NCBI GenBank assembly: GCA_008508345.1
Contig: QNGE01001018.1
Coordinates: 117,025 to 181,024 of the forward strand
From: Paragonimus westermani
Lineage: Eukaryota; Platyhelminthes; Trematoda; Plagiorchiida; Troglotrematidae
Direction: 5' to 3'
DNA: 64,000 nt
Below, one piece after another: positions 1 through 10,219 of the stretch (its first letter is position 1; every line of letters begins with the position of its first letter). The position numbers and the translations under genes are program-made. The notes beneath the pieces were generated by a model, which ran no database searches, was not told the DNA's origin, and was given only the letters and a program-made list of their open reading frames with translations.

Positions 1-38
<38 letters not shown>
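1..38 (+). repeat. (ATG)n trinucleotide microsatellite at the window edge
   Basis: The window opens inside a run of twelve ATG units that decays into ATAT. The left end is cut by the window. RTE-type retrotransposons commonly end in short tandem repeats, and the RTE fragment at 51.8-52.8 kb ends, on its own strand, in the same unit. This run could therefore be the tail of another copy lying to the left; that is inference. Confidence 0.9.
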
Positions 39-39
39 A

Positions 40-2040
40 TTTGACTTGAGCAAACAATCTATTACAAAAACTGGTCGCAAAATAGTAGTTCCTATTCGGT
101 TGTTAGAGAGCTGACGGGGATTGAAGTCAATCGTGAAGCAGCGCGCGTTAATCTTAGTCATCTTGCCCCTTGGAACGGCAGATTTTGTTGAGCGTGTTCA
201 GAAGGTGACCTAGATCGGTGGAATAAGTGCGTTTCTGCTCATTCATACGCGCTACTTGGTGTTATCACCTAACTAATGCTGGCGTAAAGGAGTGAACTGG
301 TGGTGTCTGTTACTACGAATCTCACCCGTGTTAAAGGCAACATCTGTCTTACTCTGATTTTGAATCTTCCTTCTCACGAGCTTCCCTAATGTTGTGATCT
401 ACTCACCGTTATTTGCAGAGTTGGTTTATAAATCTAAGCGAAATAGTTTTGCTCTCTATTTTTGAGTTTTAAGTAAATATCTTGTATGCACCACGACCCA
501 ATGCGCACCTTCCGTTACCCGCTTCATACGACGAACATGATGTCAACCGGTTAGTTTGGTGTTAACATTCAGATTACTTATCACGCCAGCTCTAAACATT
601 TCCGTAATGGTCATTTGGTTTTGAACTCACCAATATTTCTGTCAGGTGTTCGAGATTTGTTTGTCAATGACATTCGATAATCAACCCCCGTACTCACGAC
701 TACGCTGGCTGTGTTGCTCACGGAAAACGAAATACCATCAGATACGAGCTTATGGAGTCAAAGATTAACTGTTACTCCCACCTTCTACATGCATTCATCT
801 TCAACTTAAGGGATTGGGTAAACCGTCGATTCGTAGAATGCACGTAACATGGTATACAGATCTATCTCTTTACGAAGTCGCGCATGTTAATATCGCATCT
901 CGACTCGCTCTATAGTGCGAGTCTGTCCCACTCGCTCCGCCTCTCTGATTACCTGTGGATATTGTGTTATAAGATGGCCTGTCAATATGGCCAGTAATGA
1001 GTTCTTTGTTTACAATCACCATTCGGTTTGTTACTTTGAACGGTAGTGAAATTTTTCGTGAGATGTGGTTACTATTGGTGGGTCTGAACATTTAGCTTGG
1101 CATGCCCGTGCCTAATCGCAGTAACTGTTCGCGCAGCACTCTCATATTAACTAAAACGAAAAGAGATGGACCCTTAACGAATTAACAAGGGAATTCTTAC
1201 ATTGACTTCGATTGCTGCTGTCCTGTTTCAACAAATTCAGTAGCGCGGATAACCAACACCCGTAGATTGAATGATCTGAAACCGGTGTGAACAATTTGAA
1301 TCATGTTTTGGACAACGGTCAAAATTGCACGACGATGTGGTGGACACCTATCCAGACGTGCTGAACAGTGTGCTGGTATCCGACTTCCGGGGATTGATTC
1401 AGTCCGTCTCATGAAAATATGAACATTCTGACCCGACATACTGGTAGTCGGATAAATAAACGCTTCGGCTAGGTCACTCAGTCAGCCAGTGCTATCTCCG
1501 GAAGGTTGCCAGCACCAGGTATTCGTTTTTATCGCTGGAATGGTTGCGTTTCGTAAACAAATACAATGCAGTGAATAAAAACACGTTTTCGATCATTGTT
1601 GTGGCAGTTATCCGGTTGAGCAACATTCATTTTGACAGTTAATCTAATTCCCAACATCTATCCTTGGTTTTCTTTGCTACTCACATGGACAGTCTGTGTG
1701 CGTAGTCGTGCTGCATACTACCCACCAGTGTAATTTACCACGCCAGTTAGAAGGTCAGTTCTGCCCTTACTTTTCGCGGTTTCAAACAAGAATGAGGTTT
1801 CTTCTGAATCCCAGGCTAAGGAAATACAAACAGTAATTTGAGGTGACGTTCTTGTAATGAAAAGACGGCTAGAGGTGCTACTTATAAAGTCATCTCTCCA
1901 AGTAGGGAGGAACGCCCAGAAAATGACGCCGTGAACACTTTAATAAGATCGAGCCCACTAGAACTAACATCCCTTAAGATCCAACTGGTAGTAACCCATT
2001 ACACGTAAGTAGTTTGACAGAGTGGATAATTTAGAGATCT
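40..2040. other. Non-coding stretch, nothing recognised
   Basis: Open frames here are short and at chance level on both strands. The longest (870-1091 and 1197-1439, minus) have no convincing splice sites or motifs. I see no repeat that recurs elsewhere in the window. Confidence 0.5.
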
Positions 2041-2049
2041 ATTCGCGAA

Positions 2050-2146
2050 AAAGCTGGACCCCGGCTCGATTCGAAACCAGTGACAAACAGCATGCACATA
2101 TTCGGCAAGTGCTCCACCACATACACCGGGGTGGATGACTGGATCC
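2050..2146 (-). repeat. tRNA-derived SINE-like unit, minus copy
   Basis: Read on the minus strand, this has an A-box-like GTGGTGGAGCACTTGCC followed about 35 bases later by a B-box-like GGTTTCGAATC and a closing T-run before CGCG. These are the internal RNA polymerase III promoter boxes of a tRNA. The cloverleaf is not intact and no anticodon arm can be assigned, so it is a tRNA-derived element and not a tRNA gene. It lies head to head with the unit at 2172-2266. Confidence 0.55.
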
Positions 2147-2171
2147 AAACGTGAAATTTATGAGCTTCTGG

Positions 2172-2266
2172 CGTAGTTCCGTAACACAGCTGGTAGAGCA
2201 CTTGCCACATCTGGGCATGTTTCTGTCGGTAGTTCGCATCCAACCGAATTCTAGGTTTTTTGCGAC
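2172..2266 (+). repeat. tRNA-derived SINE-like unit, plus copy
   Basis: This reads AGCTGGTAGAGCACTTGCC (A-box-like), then a B-box-like GGTAGTTCGCATCC, then a six-T run and TGCG. The core GAGCACTTGCC and the T-run plus GCG ending match the minus-strand unit just upstream, so the two are diverged copies of one family pointing away from a spacer of about 25 bases. The T-run could be a Pol III terminator. Confidence 0.55.
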
Positions 2267-2269
2267 TGC

Positions 2270-3640
2270 GTCTCTTCTAGAAGTATTCCATCTAATCGAT
2301 TTTCAATTTCAATCATATGTCAGCGACTACTGTAATGATAACCGTAGTTTGAGAATAGCATTTTTGGAGTTTCCCGTCCACTGCTAGTCAGATATACTTT
2401 AAAGCATACCACAACACTGATACCATAATACGGAATATTTAGGTCCCTGAACATAACATTACCAGGAAAATGTGGGGTTAATGTGCTCAGAGTATCCTGT
2501 CTGACCACGATCTGATAATAGTGAAACCCACTAACTGTAAGTGTGACTACCTGCTAAATTCAGATTTACAATCATGCCGACGCGTGATCCAGTTGGACAA
2601 AACGATTGTCTTGTGCTAGTTAAAGATAAGAGAGCGAATTACGACAAAAGGAACCGTCTATTTCGAATTACAAATTGCCTATGACAATTGATGAAGTTTC
2701 CTACTACGCGTCCATGATATATCCTGGTCCCAGATGGAGCTCTTCTAACCTATTGCAAAAGTAGGTATTCTACCATTTGCGAATGCACTTTATCACACCA
2801 TGATGGCGCTTCTTACAACAGGAATAGACAGTTTCTTCGTAGCCGAAATAGAAATGCAATCCAGGAGTGCAAATAGCCTATGAACTTGCGGACGATATGC
2901 TACGGATATTCCAAGAGCTACACCTGATTCACCTGTCTACATTCCCATGTAGTTACTAGACAGCTGTCGCTCCCGAAGCCCAACATGTACAAAAGATGAG
3001 CTGGAATGATTCAGAATGCGGTTATTCAAAAAGACATGCACCGACAACTGACTACGCCTTGAAGATTCAAAAGCGTACCGGCGCATACGGTAATTGACAG
3101 TTATCTACCACCGGCATAGTATTACCGAAGCTCTGGCAGTTAGGGAGCATTTTCCTCAACAACAGATCTGAAAGGAAATGCGTAGACTTTTGAAACGACT
3201 ATCACACAAAACGATCCACGATCTCCCCAGACAACTATGGCTTTGCAACTGTCATTTGCTGTGGAAGCTATGGGTAGATTTACGAAAAATTGGTTGTATC
3301 ATCCCGTTATGCATACTTCCGATGCTTCGAAACCGATAATCATGTACATAACTGAACAGATTCTTACATTTCTGGTCAAATAACCAACTTCTCAGTTCAC
3401 CAAATCAAGTTTGCCATATAGATGCAAATGTGGACTAATAGCACTCTCTCTGCAGAACCGAGCACTAGCTTAGAATCATAGAAATGTGAAGAGCCTACCA
3501 AAATGGATTCAATAAACAGACAAGCAAGCAGACTGATAACTTACATCATAGGTTACTATGTGACGATAAAGAAATCAATTGCCTCAACAGTTCCTTCCAT
3601 TGTTTGGCCGTGAGACCCAATCAAAGTTCTGTTATGATAC
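2270..3640. other. Non-coding stretch, nothing recognised
   Basis: There are only short, chance-level open frames. No repeat copy or motif was identified. Confidence 0.5.
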
Positions 3641-3644
3641 GCAG

Positions 3645-3759
3645 AGGCAATTGCATACAAACAGTGCTGGTTCGTTCAATGAATACGAAAATAACTGTTC
3701 GCGATGGCGATGTTGGCAGAGTAGCACCTGAACTTTGTTCTTTGTGCTGCTGTTTCATG
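3645..3759 (+). CDS. Candidate internal exon, unrecognised
   Basis: An open frame is flanked by an acceptor (TTATGATACGCAG before 3645) and a donor (ATG followed by GTAGGT after 3759). The 38-residue translation is hydrophilic with a Cys-rich end (LCSLCCCFM). The exon would start with one base of a split codon and end in phase 0. I recognise no domain. An isolated exon like this can arise by chance, so support is weak. Confidence 0.22.
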
Positions 3760-3984
3760 GTAGGTTCGATCTCTCTATATGGAAACCTTTAAAGATTCAT
3801 AAACGTTCATCGGACTGTGAATCAAATGATACATAAAGCGGAAGTTATTTGAGTGGGCGTAGGCAAATGGACTGGTTAGCAAAAATGAATAGTAAACTGA
3901 TCATAACCAAGTTAATGTCTGAAGCTGTTCGACAGTATGAAGCCTAGGAGGTAGTTTGAACCTAACAGTTTCATCCTGATCATA

Positions 3985-4395
3985 TGATGTAGGCTGTTGG
4001 CAAAAGCACCTTTTCCCAAAAAACTCGCTATATTTCCCAAGGGAGATAGATGCTACGATTTTGAGAACTTGAATACCCGCCATCATTCTGGAAGATTCGA
4101 GTTCGCGCGCTTGCTTCTGATTGGCCCGTTCAGTGTCCTAGGACCAAGGCCACCGAAAACCTATAAATACAGCCGTTTTGAGCCATTGTCCTGCTTTCGG
4201 ACTGAGCAGTAAATGAAGCTCGTTTGAAGGCCATCTTTTTCCTTTCTTGTTGGGAGGTTCTATGTTGCGAGAATTGGGTCCGAGTACTTGCGTTCCGATT
4301 GTTCGTATCGTTTGCGATATCGTTGCGTTTCATTCGTGATCGAGGTACTGCTCGCGGTCTTCCTGTCCGTTCTTGCCTTCCTCTCTAAGGGGGTC
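3985..4395 (+). repeat. Possible solo LTR or promoter-like segment
   Basis: The segment contains an inverted CCAAT box (GATTGGCC near 4118), a TATA box (CTATAAATAC near 4160), and a pyrimidine-rich downstream part ending GGGGGTCGTAACA near 4400. The order and spacing resemble the U3-R-U5 layout of an LTR. I could not find target-site duplications or a clear TG start. It is not obviously the same LTR as the one at 27.0 kb. A host promoter is the alternative, but no good first exon follows. Confidence 0.3.
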
Positions 4396-4502
4396 GTAAC
4401 AAAGGCTGAGCAAAACAGTTTTACAGGATGGTGAAAATCTAATAAACATTTAAAACATTCACTACGTGACTACCAAAACCGTATGGAAGAAGAGCGTACA
4501 GA

Positions 4503-4504
<2 letters not shown>

Positions 4505-4542
<38 letters not shown>
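4505..4542. repeat. (AT)19 dinucleotide microsatellite
   Basis: An uninterrupted AT run of 38 bases lies directly downstream, on the minus strand, of the GPS-like coding segment at 4530-4984. If read as protein it would give alternating Ile-Tyr, which is unlikely, so it most probably lies in the following intron or in decayed coding sequence. Confidence 0.95.
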
Positions 4543-4544
<2 letters not shown>

Positions 4545-4984
4545 GCAACTAAAGTCTGAGCAAGATGGTTGCAGTGGTTCTCAATGGTTACTGTCCCACT
4601 CTTAGACCAGTTTGATTCCATAGCACAGTTCTCTTCATATGTGGACCATTGTTCTTCCATCTGGTATAAAACGGCGGTCATATAATGGGGTAATTTAATT
4701 GATGGGCTCTTTAGCTTTAAGCTTATCGAAAAATTCTCTCGAATTTCTTCAACATCCTCTCTGACGTTATGCACTACCCAAGCTTCCCACTTCGAGTATA
4801 TATTTCACGCGTGTCACTGAGATGTTTAATCCGCTTATTGTGAGATCGTATGATAGATGGTAGATTCATTGGAGCTTTCAGAAAAACTGTAAACATAAGG
4901 TGACAGCTACGCTTGAATTTAGGGACTCTGTCCAAGTTGTAAAAGCACTTAGTAATACGGTATGACGAGAGCAATATCTGGTTG
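4530..4984 (-). CDS. GAIN/GPS-like exon of an adhesion-GPCR-like receptor, frame broken
   Basis: Two abutting minus-strand frames read as one protein segment with a break near 4774-4800. The first runs from about 4984 and includes HLMFTVFLKAPMN. The second runs to about 4535 and ends with QWSTYEENC, then CNHLAQTLVA. The Trp-Ser...Cys and final Cys-x-His-Leu pattern resembles the end of a GPS motif, the autoproteolysis site of GAIN domains in adhesion GPCRs and polycystin-1-type proteins. The first Cys and Trp of a classical GPS are missing. The suggested 5' boundary (AG before 4984) gives the phase required by the exon at 5447-5594. The shift needs a one-base indel: a pseudogene or a sequence error. 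No transmembrane exons were found downstream. Confidence 0.42.
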
Positions 4985-5446
4985 CTTCACATTTTTTACT
5001 TTTCGAACAATAGACTACATTTTCCACTGTATTCAGTCATACAAAATTAACCTTCATATTCTCCGGACAAAACGTGAGAAATTTATCTTTTGATGCGTTT
5101 TCACTCGATTTTATTGGAGTCGAAAGCAGCATTGCGATAGAATCACCATCAAGCGGTCCTTTTCTTGCAGCTACTGTTTATGTACAAAAAAGTGACTTTA
5201 CCCATCATGTACAAATGAACTCTTCGTAGCTTGCGATTGATTGGTGGATCCATCAGTCCATATGCAAAGGTTGACTACTTGTCGGCCGGTTACAGAGTCC
5301 ACCACTGAGTCCACCTCTGTTTTTGCTTCTTGTATCAGGATACTATGGAGTCTAAAAAAATGCACAACACAACACCACTTAAAGTGACCAATATACGCAC
5401 TTAATTTTTGTTTCTCTCCAAAGAAAAAAAATCTTGCGAGACATAC

Positions 5447-5594
5447 AAAGTGAGAGCGATCTGGAACCGAGGAGAATTCAAGGGGTGAAACTTATTTACG
5501 GTTAAGACTGTCTTTACTCCTGCATCACTGGCCATAAACCAAAGCAAGCGAGTTCGCCAAGACACATTAGTGCTCTGAAGGATGCTCACATGGT
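5447..5594 (-). CDS. Candidate ectodomain exon of the GAIN/GPS-like gene
   Basis: On the minus strand, an AG acceptor after a pyrimidine-rich stretch precedes 5594, and a GTATGT donor follows 5447. The frame is open and begins HVSILQSTNVSWRTRLLWF, with an N-glycosylation sequon (NVS). It starts in phase 1, which fits the donor of the exon at 6224-6439, and ends in phase 2, which fits the exon at 4984. Function is inferred only from that continuity with the GPS-like exon. Confidence 0.33.
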
Positions 5595-6223
5595 CTTCAT
5601 TAAAGATGATGGACGTAAATTACTTGCATGTGTAAAGGATGCACACTAACAGTTTCCATGTATTTGATCGTGAAAAAATCAACCCATCCTGTTCCAACTC
5701 AACACGAATAAACTGTTATCTTAGTCTAAACTGTTTGATTCACATCACTTAATCTGAGGTTCACTAACAAGTATAGTCTGCACAGTGGGATGATACTTCA
5801 CATACATCGCCCATAGACGTCCCAGAAGGGCACCATTAGATTTCTCGAATTGTACAGGTTTACGAGCCTACTAATTAGCATTCTCATTGGTGAAGTAGAA
5901 CATGCCTTATTTTTCATTAAAATAAAAACTCTAGCAAATCCCAAATAATCAAATTCTTTTGTACGCTGATAAAGTAGGACTGAAAAGAGAAGCGGACAAC
6001 TTCATTGATAAATGATGAGGTTTCGCCAAGGGCAGAATGAACAAATGATAAGCCAGAATATGGTGCTCGTTCAAAGTGTATTCCGGATAACATAGGCTAC
6101 ACCTAGATAAGCTAGTCCATTCAAAACATTATAGACGTGAATAACACTGTTGTTGTATCACTAAGCAAACATAGGACAGACAGTTACACATAGGTGGGTC
6201 TAGTAATCGAAAATAAGACCTAC

Positions 6224-6439
6224 CTTGATTGGTAGGCATCATGCTGTAGACGATTTTGATAGTCTCGAGAAGTGCATTGATCACGCTGCTCCGATTGACT
6301 CGAAGTGCAAAACTGTAGGCTTCTTCTAATAAAATTAAACTTGACTGTAGCATTCGATTATTGCTGTGAGGTCGACACGCTTTGAGAGCTGCGAAGGCGG
6401 AGATATTCACCAAATTATTCCGAAAGCGTGGATCCACTA
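6224..6439 (-). CDS. Candidate helical (GAIN subdomain A-like) exon
   Basis: This 216-base minus-strand segment ends in a near-ideal donor, AATCAAG followed by GTAGGT. It starts after TTTTATAG and runs phase 1 to phase 1. The protein is helical in character, with LLEEAYSFALRVNRSS and INALLETIKIVYSMM, and carries an NRS sequon. Amphipathic helices of this kind upstream of a GPS match the helical subdomain A of GAIN domains; that is inference. Its donor phase fits the next candidate exon at 5594. Confidence 0.38.
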
Positions 6440-7065
6440 CTATAAAATTTCAGCTGTAAGTAGTGCTCGTCTAATGGTTGAAGTTTGCCAGAAGCTCATG
6501 ACCGATATTCCGGTGGTTGCTACCAGTCAGACAAGTGTGCTCGGTGAGCCTCGATTGCAAGTCGGACGCGTATGCTGAGATTCATAATTTCTAACTCATC
6601 TACACCGTTTATTTCACATCTGATGGAGTCCGTAAGTATATGATTCGATTAACATCGTTTACAGGAAGTGTGCGTAAACTCAGTTGTTGTCAGGATTCCA
6701 GATGGCATTATGATTTCACAAGATTCGGGCTAAAATTGGTTACTAGCTACAATGCATTTTGGTCACTCATATATCTAATGTACATCAGCGGTGCTCTATT
6801 GGTTAACCAGTTTTCCATTGTTCAGTTACACCGTGGAGTGCAACTGTCTAATATCTGAAGCATTTGCTGGCTTCAAAACTCACTTTACTTGACGGTTTGA
6901 ACAGGCGCGATGCAGTCGGAACAGCTCTTAACAGGGACATATAGGTGCGATTGGTGTGTCGCTTACAAGATAGTCGTGTATTCTTTCTCTTGGCATTCAT
7001 CAACTTAGTTTACACTTCTATCTAACCGCAACCTCTCGACGACACGGTCACTAAATTACCATTGT

Positions 7066-7269
7066 GTGCGCCTCTCACACATGGCCTGCTTCGATGAATG
7101 TGCGTGTTCAGTGTGGGTTGTGATGACCTACAACATTGATCTCAAGGCGCACAAGGGCTGGCTTGAAATGCTTGTGAATGCACTCACCAACCAACAGAAT
7201 AAAGTGGACTCGATTTTTGTCTTAACGAGCATTATCGTGCGTTGGACTGGTCGACAATTCAGTAACCAG
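7066..7269 (+). CDS. Candidate exon with strong donor, unrecognised
   Basis: An open frame is interrupted by a strong donor, AACCAG followed by GTGAGA, after 7269. The frame then stays open to 7407, so the donor is not forced. The acceptor is unclear: CCAACCAACAG before 7198 is the best choice and would leave a 24-codon phase-0 exon. No domain is recognised. Confidence 0.18.
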
Positions 7270-7888
7270 GTGAGAAGGTCTCCGACGGTAAAACAATCTC
7301 GTTGGACTCATCGCCTGACAAGGATCAATCACCACTGTTTATCTGCACGTACGAAGTACTTACACACGTTTATCGGTGATACTGTGAAAGGACAATGTCG
7401 TAAATAAATACAGTCATACTAAGCAAGTGCACAATTGAGAAAATGAAACGATGAAACTTCGGAAAGTAAAGGAATTAAGAATCTCATGAGTGCTACTGTG
7501 CCATTGACAGGGACAAGACACGTTCGACAGCATTTCTAAATAGCGGTGCTGGTAGTAATGAAATCCCCGAACTGTTAGTAGAAGTTGACAGTCTAACGCA
7601 TCAGGGTGTCAATGCTTTCTTAGCCTGTTGCCGCCTCATCACCTGACCGATTTCCCGTTTCTTCCAATTACCAGCAGTCACAGTAGACAGTGTAGTGAGT
7701 GCCAGGTGTTCCATTAACCTAAAGGGTAGTTGATCTAACCGACAGTTTCCTATGGCCTATATGCAATAACAACCATAAGGTCAATGCAAACCCAGTATTG
7801 CAACAGTACTATACTTTAAAGATACATAGTGAATACTATAAAGAACAGTATTATAATCGATTCAACATGGTCTGCATGTCCTCTGCAG

Positions 7889-7945
7889 AAGAACTAAGTG
7901 AAACAGTGTCATCCACATACTCATTACCAACCAACTGGCTTCCCG
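7889..7945 (+). CDS. Candidate 57-base phase-1 micro-exon
   Basis: A good acceptor (CATGTCCTCTGCAG) is followed by 57 open bases and a weaker donor (CCCG then GTAGAAG). The exon is a multiple of three and runs phase 1 to phase 1, like the stronger candidate at 8494. The translation is Ser/Thr-rich, beginning ELSETVSSTYSLP. Taken alone it is weak; compatibility with the next exon adds some support. Confidence 0.22.
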
Positions 7946-8029
7946 GTAGAAGCTTCACTCCACTATGCTCGAAACCTACGGGTACCCCTTCCATCACATA
8001 GTTGAAAGAGAATGAGAAGAACGGACCTT

Positions 8030-8195
8030 CTGTTTAACACTGCTCAAAGTGGAGAAAACCCAAGATGGCTTTTCATAAATGCGCATGCTGCATACAACGA
8101 ATTCAAGAAACTGACATACTTCATCGGGACTACTCTGCGATGGCGACAGCTCTACAGAATACGTTTGCCAGCCGAGCCGTAAACAGCCTTTCTGA
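8030..8195 (-). CDS. Candidate Cys-containing ectodomain exon, minus strand
   Basis: The acceptor follows a long pyrimidine stretch (GGTTTTCGTATTACTAG, start 8195, or 8191 after TCAG). The open frame includes GCLRLGWQTYSVELSP and CQFLEFVVCSMRIYEKPSW. Two or three cysteines and several tryptophans suggest an extracellular module. It lies upstream of, and on the same strand as, the GAIN/GPS-like exons, so it could be part of that ectodomain. I see no good donor at the 3' side, so the end is approximate. Confidence 0.22.
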
Positions 8196-8493
8196 CTAGT
8201 AATACGAAAACCGTTGACCGACAAATAAAACACCGATGCTGTTATGTCTGCCGCAAGGTAAAGACATGATCGATACGTCCGCGGCAGAGTCAGAAGCCTG
8301 CCTGTTGTTCTCTCACATGGTTCATTTTGGGTCCCAGAAGCCGCTATATTATGATACCCACGAGCGCTTTGGATGTGATGGAGGCAAGGCTAACATCTCT
8401 TTGGTTGTCACTCGATGTTCTGGCATCCTTTGAAAGTGAGACTGACTTTTAATTGACATCCTTTGATATGTAATCTTTCACTCTCGCCTGTAG

Positions 8494-8679
8494 AATTAAG
8501 CAGCGTGGTCAGTACAGACAATGTTGTCTCAACGTTATTTCTTAAAAAAGCTGGTGAAGGTACGTCAACACCTGAAATTCAATCCCTTTACAATAATTCA
8601 CTTTTCAAAACCACTTCGGTTTCCAGCGCACGATCATCAGAAATATCAGGAATAAACCTTCTACTCCCATCGTCCACAG
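8494..8679 (+). CDS. Candidate internal exon, Ser-rich, phase 1-1
   Basis: This is one of the better splice-site pairs in the window: a pyrimidine tract with acceptor (CTTTCACTCTCGCCTGTAG before 8494) and a consensus donor (CACAG then GTGAGT after 8679). The 186-base exon is open in one frame, is a multiple of three and is phase 1 at both ends. It encodes about 62 residues rich in Ser/Thr, beginning ELSSVVSTDNVVSTLFLKK. No domain is recognised. The next exon at 8766 continues the frame across an 86-base intron. Confidence 0.4.
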
Positions 8680-8765
8680 GTGAGTGATCTGATTAAGGAC
8701 ACTTGTAAAACTCAGCCCACCTGACATATTTTCCGCACTAAATCCCATTACTGCACTACCGATAG

Positions 8766-9046
8766 CCAATATGATCACCAATCAGAAAAAAATAACGCCC
8801 GACAGTTCCCTGAAAAAGTGTCATCATTTTACCTTTCTCGCTCGACCAAGTAATTCTCGTGGTCTAAGCGGACTCTTCGTAAGTATACCTTCCACCTCCA
8901 AGAAGTCATTACGGTGTTCAGAACCAGAAGAGATCAGCCGGCGTTTGTCCGTAAGCTCTGTTGAACTGAAGGAAACCCGCGTTAGCCGTATCGACAGTCT
9001 TCCTGTGAACCAAGCAATTGAACAAATGCTTTGGTCCAGCTGTTGA
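8766..9046 (+). CDS. Candidate terminal exon following 8494-8679
   Basis: An acceptor (ACTGCACTACCGATAG before 8766) leaves CC as the start, completing the split codon of the previous exon to Ala. The frame stays open for 92 codons to a TGA at 9044-9046, ending AIEQMLWSSC. The middle is Ser/Lys/Arg-rich. A GTAAGT inside the exon after 8878 could be an alternative donor, but only about 25 bases separate it from the next AG. Function unknown. The antisense frame over the same bases is shorter and lacks splice signals. Confidence 0.35.
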
Positions 9047-9049
9047 GGC

Positions 9050-9459
9050 ACCTGCTCTGTATCTGTTTCGTTGGTTAGCTTGCAATGACCTGGGAAACTT
9101 GATAATCAGTTCTGTCTGCCACCTGACTCACAAGTGTTCATTTCATGTTTACCAACGAATAGTCACTGAGCAACCGATAAAAACACCTGAGGACTAGAAA
9201 TCGCAAGTTCTGAGGCAGGATAGCTATTAAAATATGAACGGCAGTTTTAAGTGGACTGATGTCACACCTGAAGGACAGCGATATGGCACATTTTTGTCCA
9301 CATTTCGGTTGTACAGATTTGTCTTTATTGGGCGCAGTCTTTTGTGCTGATACATGATAATCGATATAAGGAGTTTTTGTCAATTGTGCAGTCGCAGGGA
9401 TCAACAGTTATTTCAGTGTGTTGTCCACAAACAAAGAACATAACACCCAGCAAATTTGT
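9050..9459. other. Stretch with no supported gene
   Basis: A minus-strand frame (9138-9404) includes a Cys-containing piece, KCGQKCAISLSFRC, with a usable acceptor. Without a partner exon I do not call it. Confidence 0.4.
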
Positions 9460-9690
9460 AAGATATCCACACCAAATGTATTACGAATGAAGTTGAATAG
9501 TTTGGGCGTCGTGTTTAACATGTTATTGATAAGCAGATTGGGAATAACACAACGTTACGAGCAAGTTGTAATACTCTACGTTTCAACCACCTCGAGTGGC
9601 CTTCCTCTGGAGTGTTGTAATCGATTACAACACTCCTGAGGAAGGCCACCCGAGGTGGTTGAAACGTAGAGTATTACAACTCACCCAGCA
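9460..9690 (+). repeat. Dispersed fold-back repeat, copy 1
   Basis: The right half is a near-perfect palindrome centred at 9622/9623 with two 58-base arms (9565-9622 and 9623-9680) and only two mismatches. The left flank from 9460 matches 60561 onward closely. That second copy carries longer arms, so here the outer right arm is missing. Arms of this kind can fold into a stable hairpin DNA or RNA. A non-autonomous fold-back element or MITE-like unit is the likeliest identity; I see no protein-coding role. Confidence 0.85.
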
Positions 9691-10219
9691 ACCTTATTTT
9701 CAGAGTTTGACAATCCATACTTTTATTCATACTGGTTTCTCCTTCAGGCGTAAGAAAACTCGTCTATGTAAAAGGCCTTTAGTTTTGGACAATAGTAATT
9801 TTTTGCATTTTAAGGCCACAAAAACAGTTCGTTGGTTCGGCGGAATCGGCCTTTGCTGCTTCTGTTCGGCGGGATTGGTCTTTGCTGCTTCTGTGTTTCT
9901 AAGTATGCACATTGACCACTGCAGCAGAGCGATACCTGAAGGTTTCGAAGGAAGCAATTAGTGGTGCATCACAGCGGGTCTAAATGAGGTAAACTGCAAA
10001 ACCGCGCATAAGTGGGTCTACATCGAATGCATTAATCATAAAGCAAAACCTCGCGATGGGCACACAGTTTAAATGCTGAATGAATTCAGAACCGACTGGA
10101 TGATGGAGTGGATCACTACAAACCGACGGTGCCTCTCACATCAACACCAATGAGAACCAAGCGGTACGACGACATTTTGTATAACGGTTGGTGCAATAAT
10201 ATTTGTTTTTGGCCTCTAG

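Noticed and set aside
6454..6543. A 90-base plus-strand phase 1-1 exon candidate (ARLMVEVCQKLMTDIPVV) with AATTTCAG acceptor and CTCG/GTGAGC donor.
   Set aside because: It lies against the acceptor region of the better-supported minus-strand exon at 6224-6439; both cannot easily be right, and this one has no partner exons.
6640..6858. Plus-strand frame after a TTTACAG acceptor at 6665.
   Set aside because: The frame shows no convincing donor and closes with composition typical of non-coding sequence.
9418..9639. Open frame sharing a peptide (MKLNSLGVVFNMLL) with 60589-60834.
   Set aside because: The similarity is explained by the fold-back repeat itself; the frames end inside the palindrome and differ in length.
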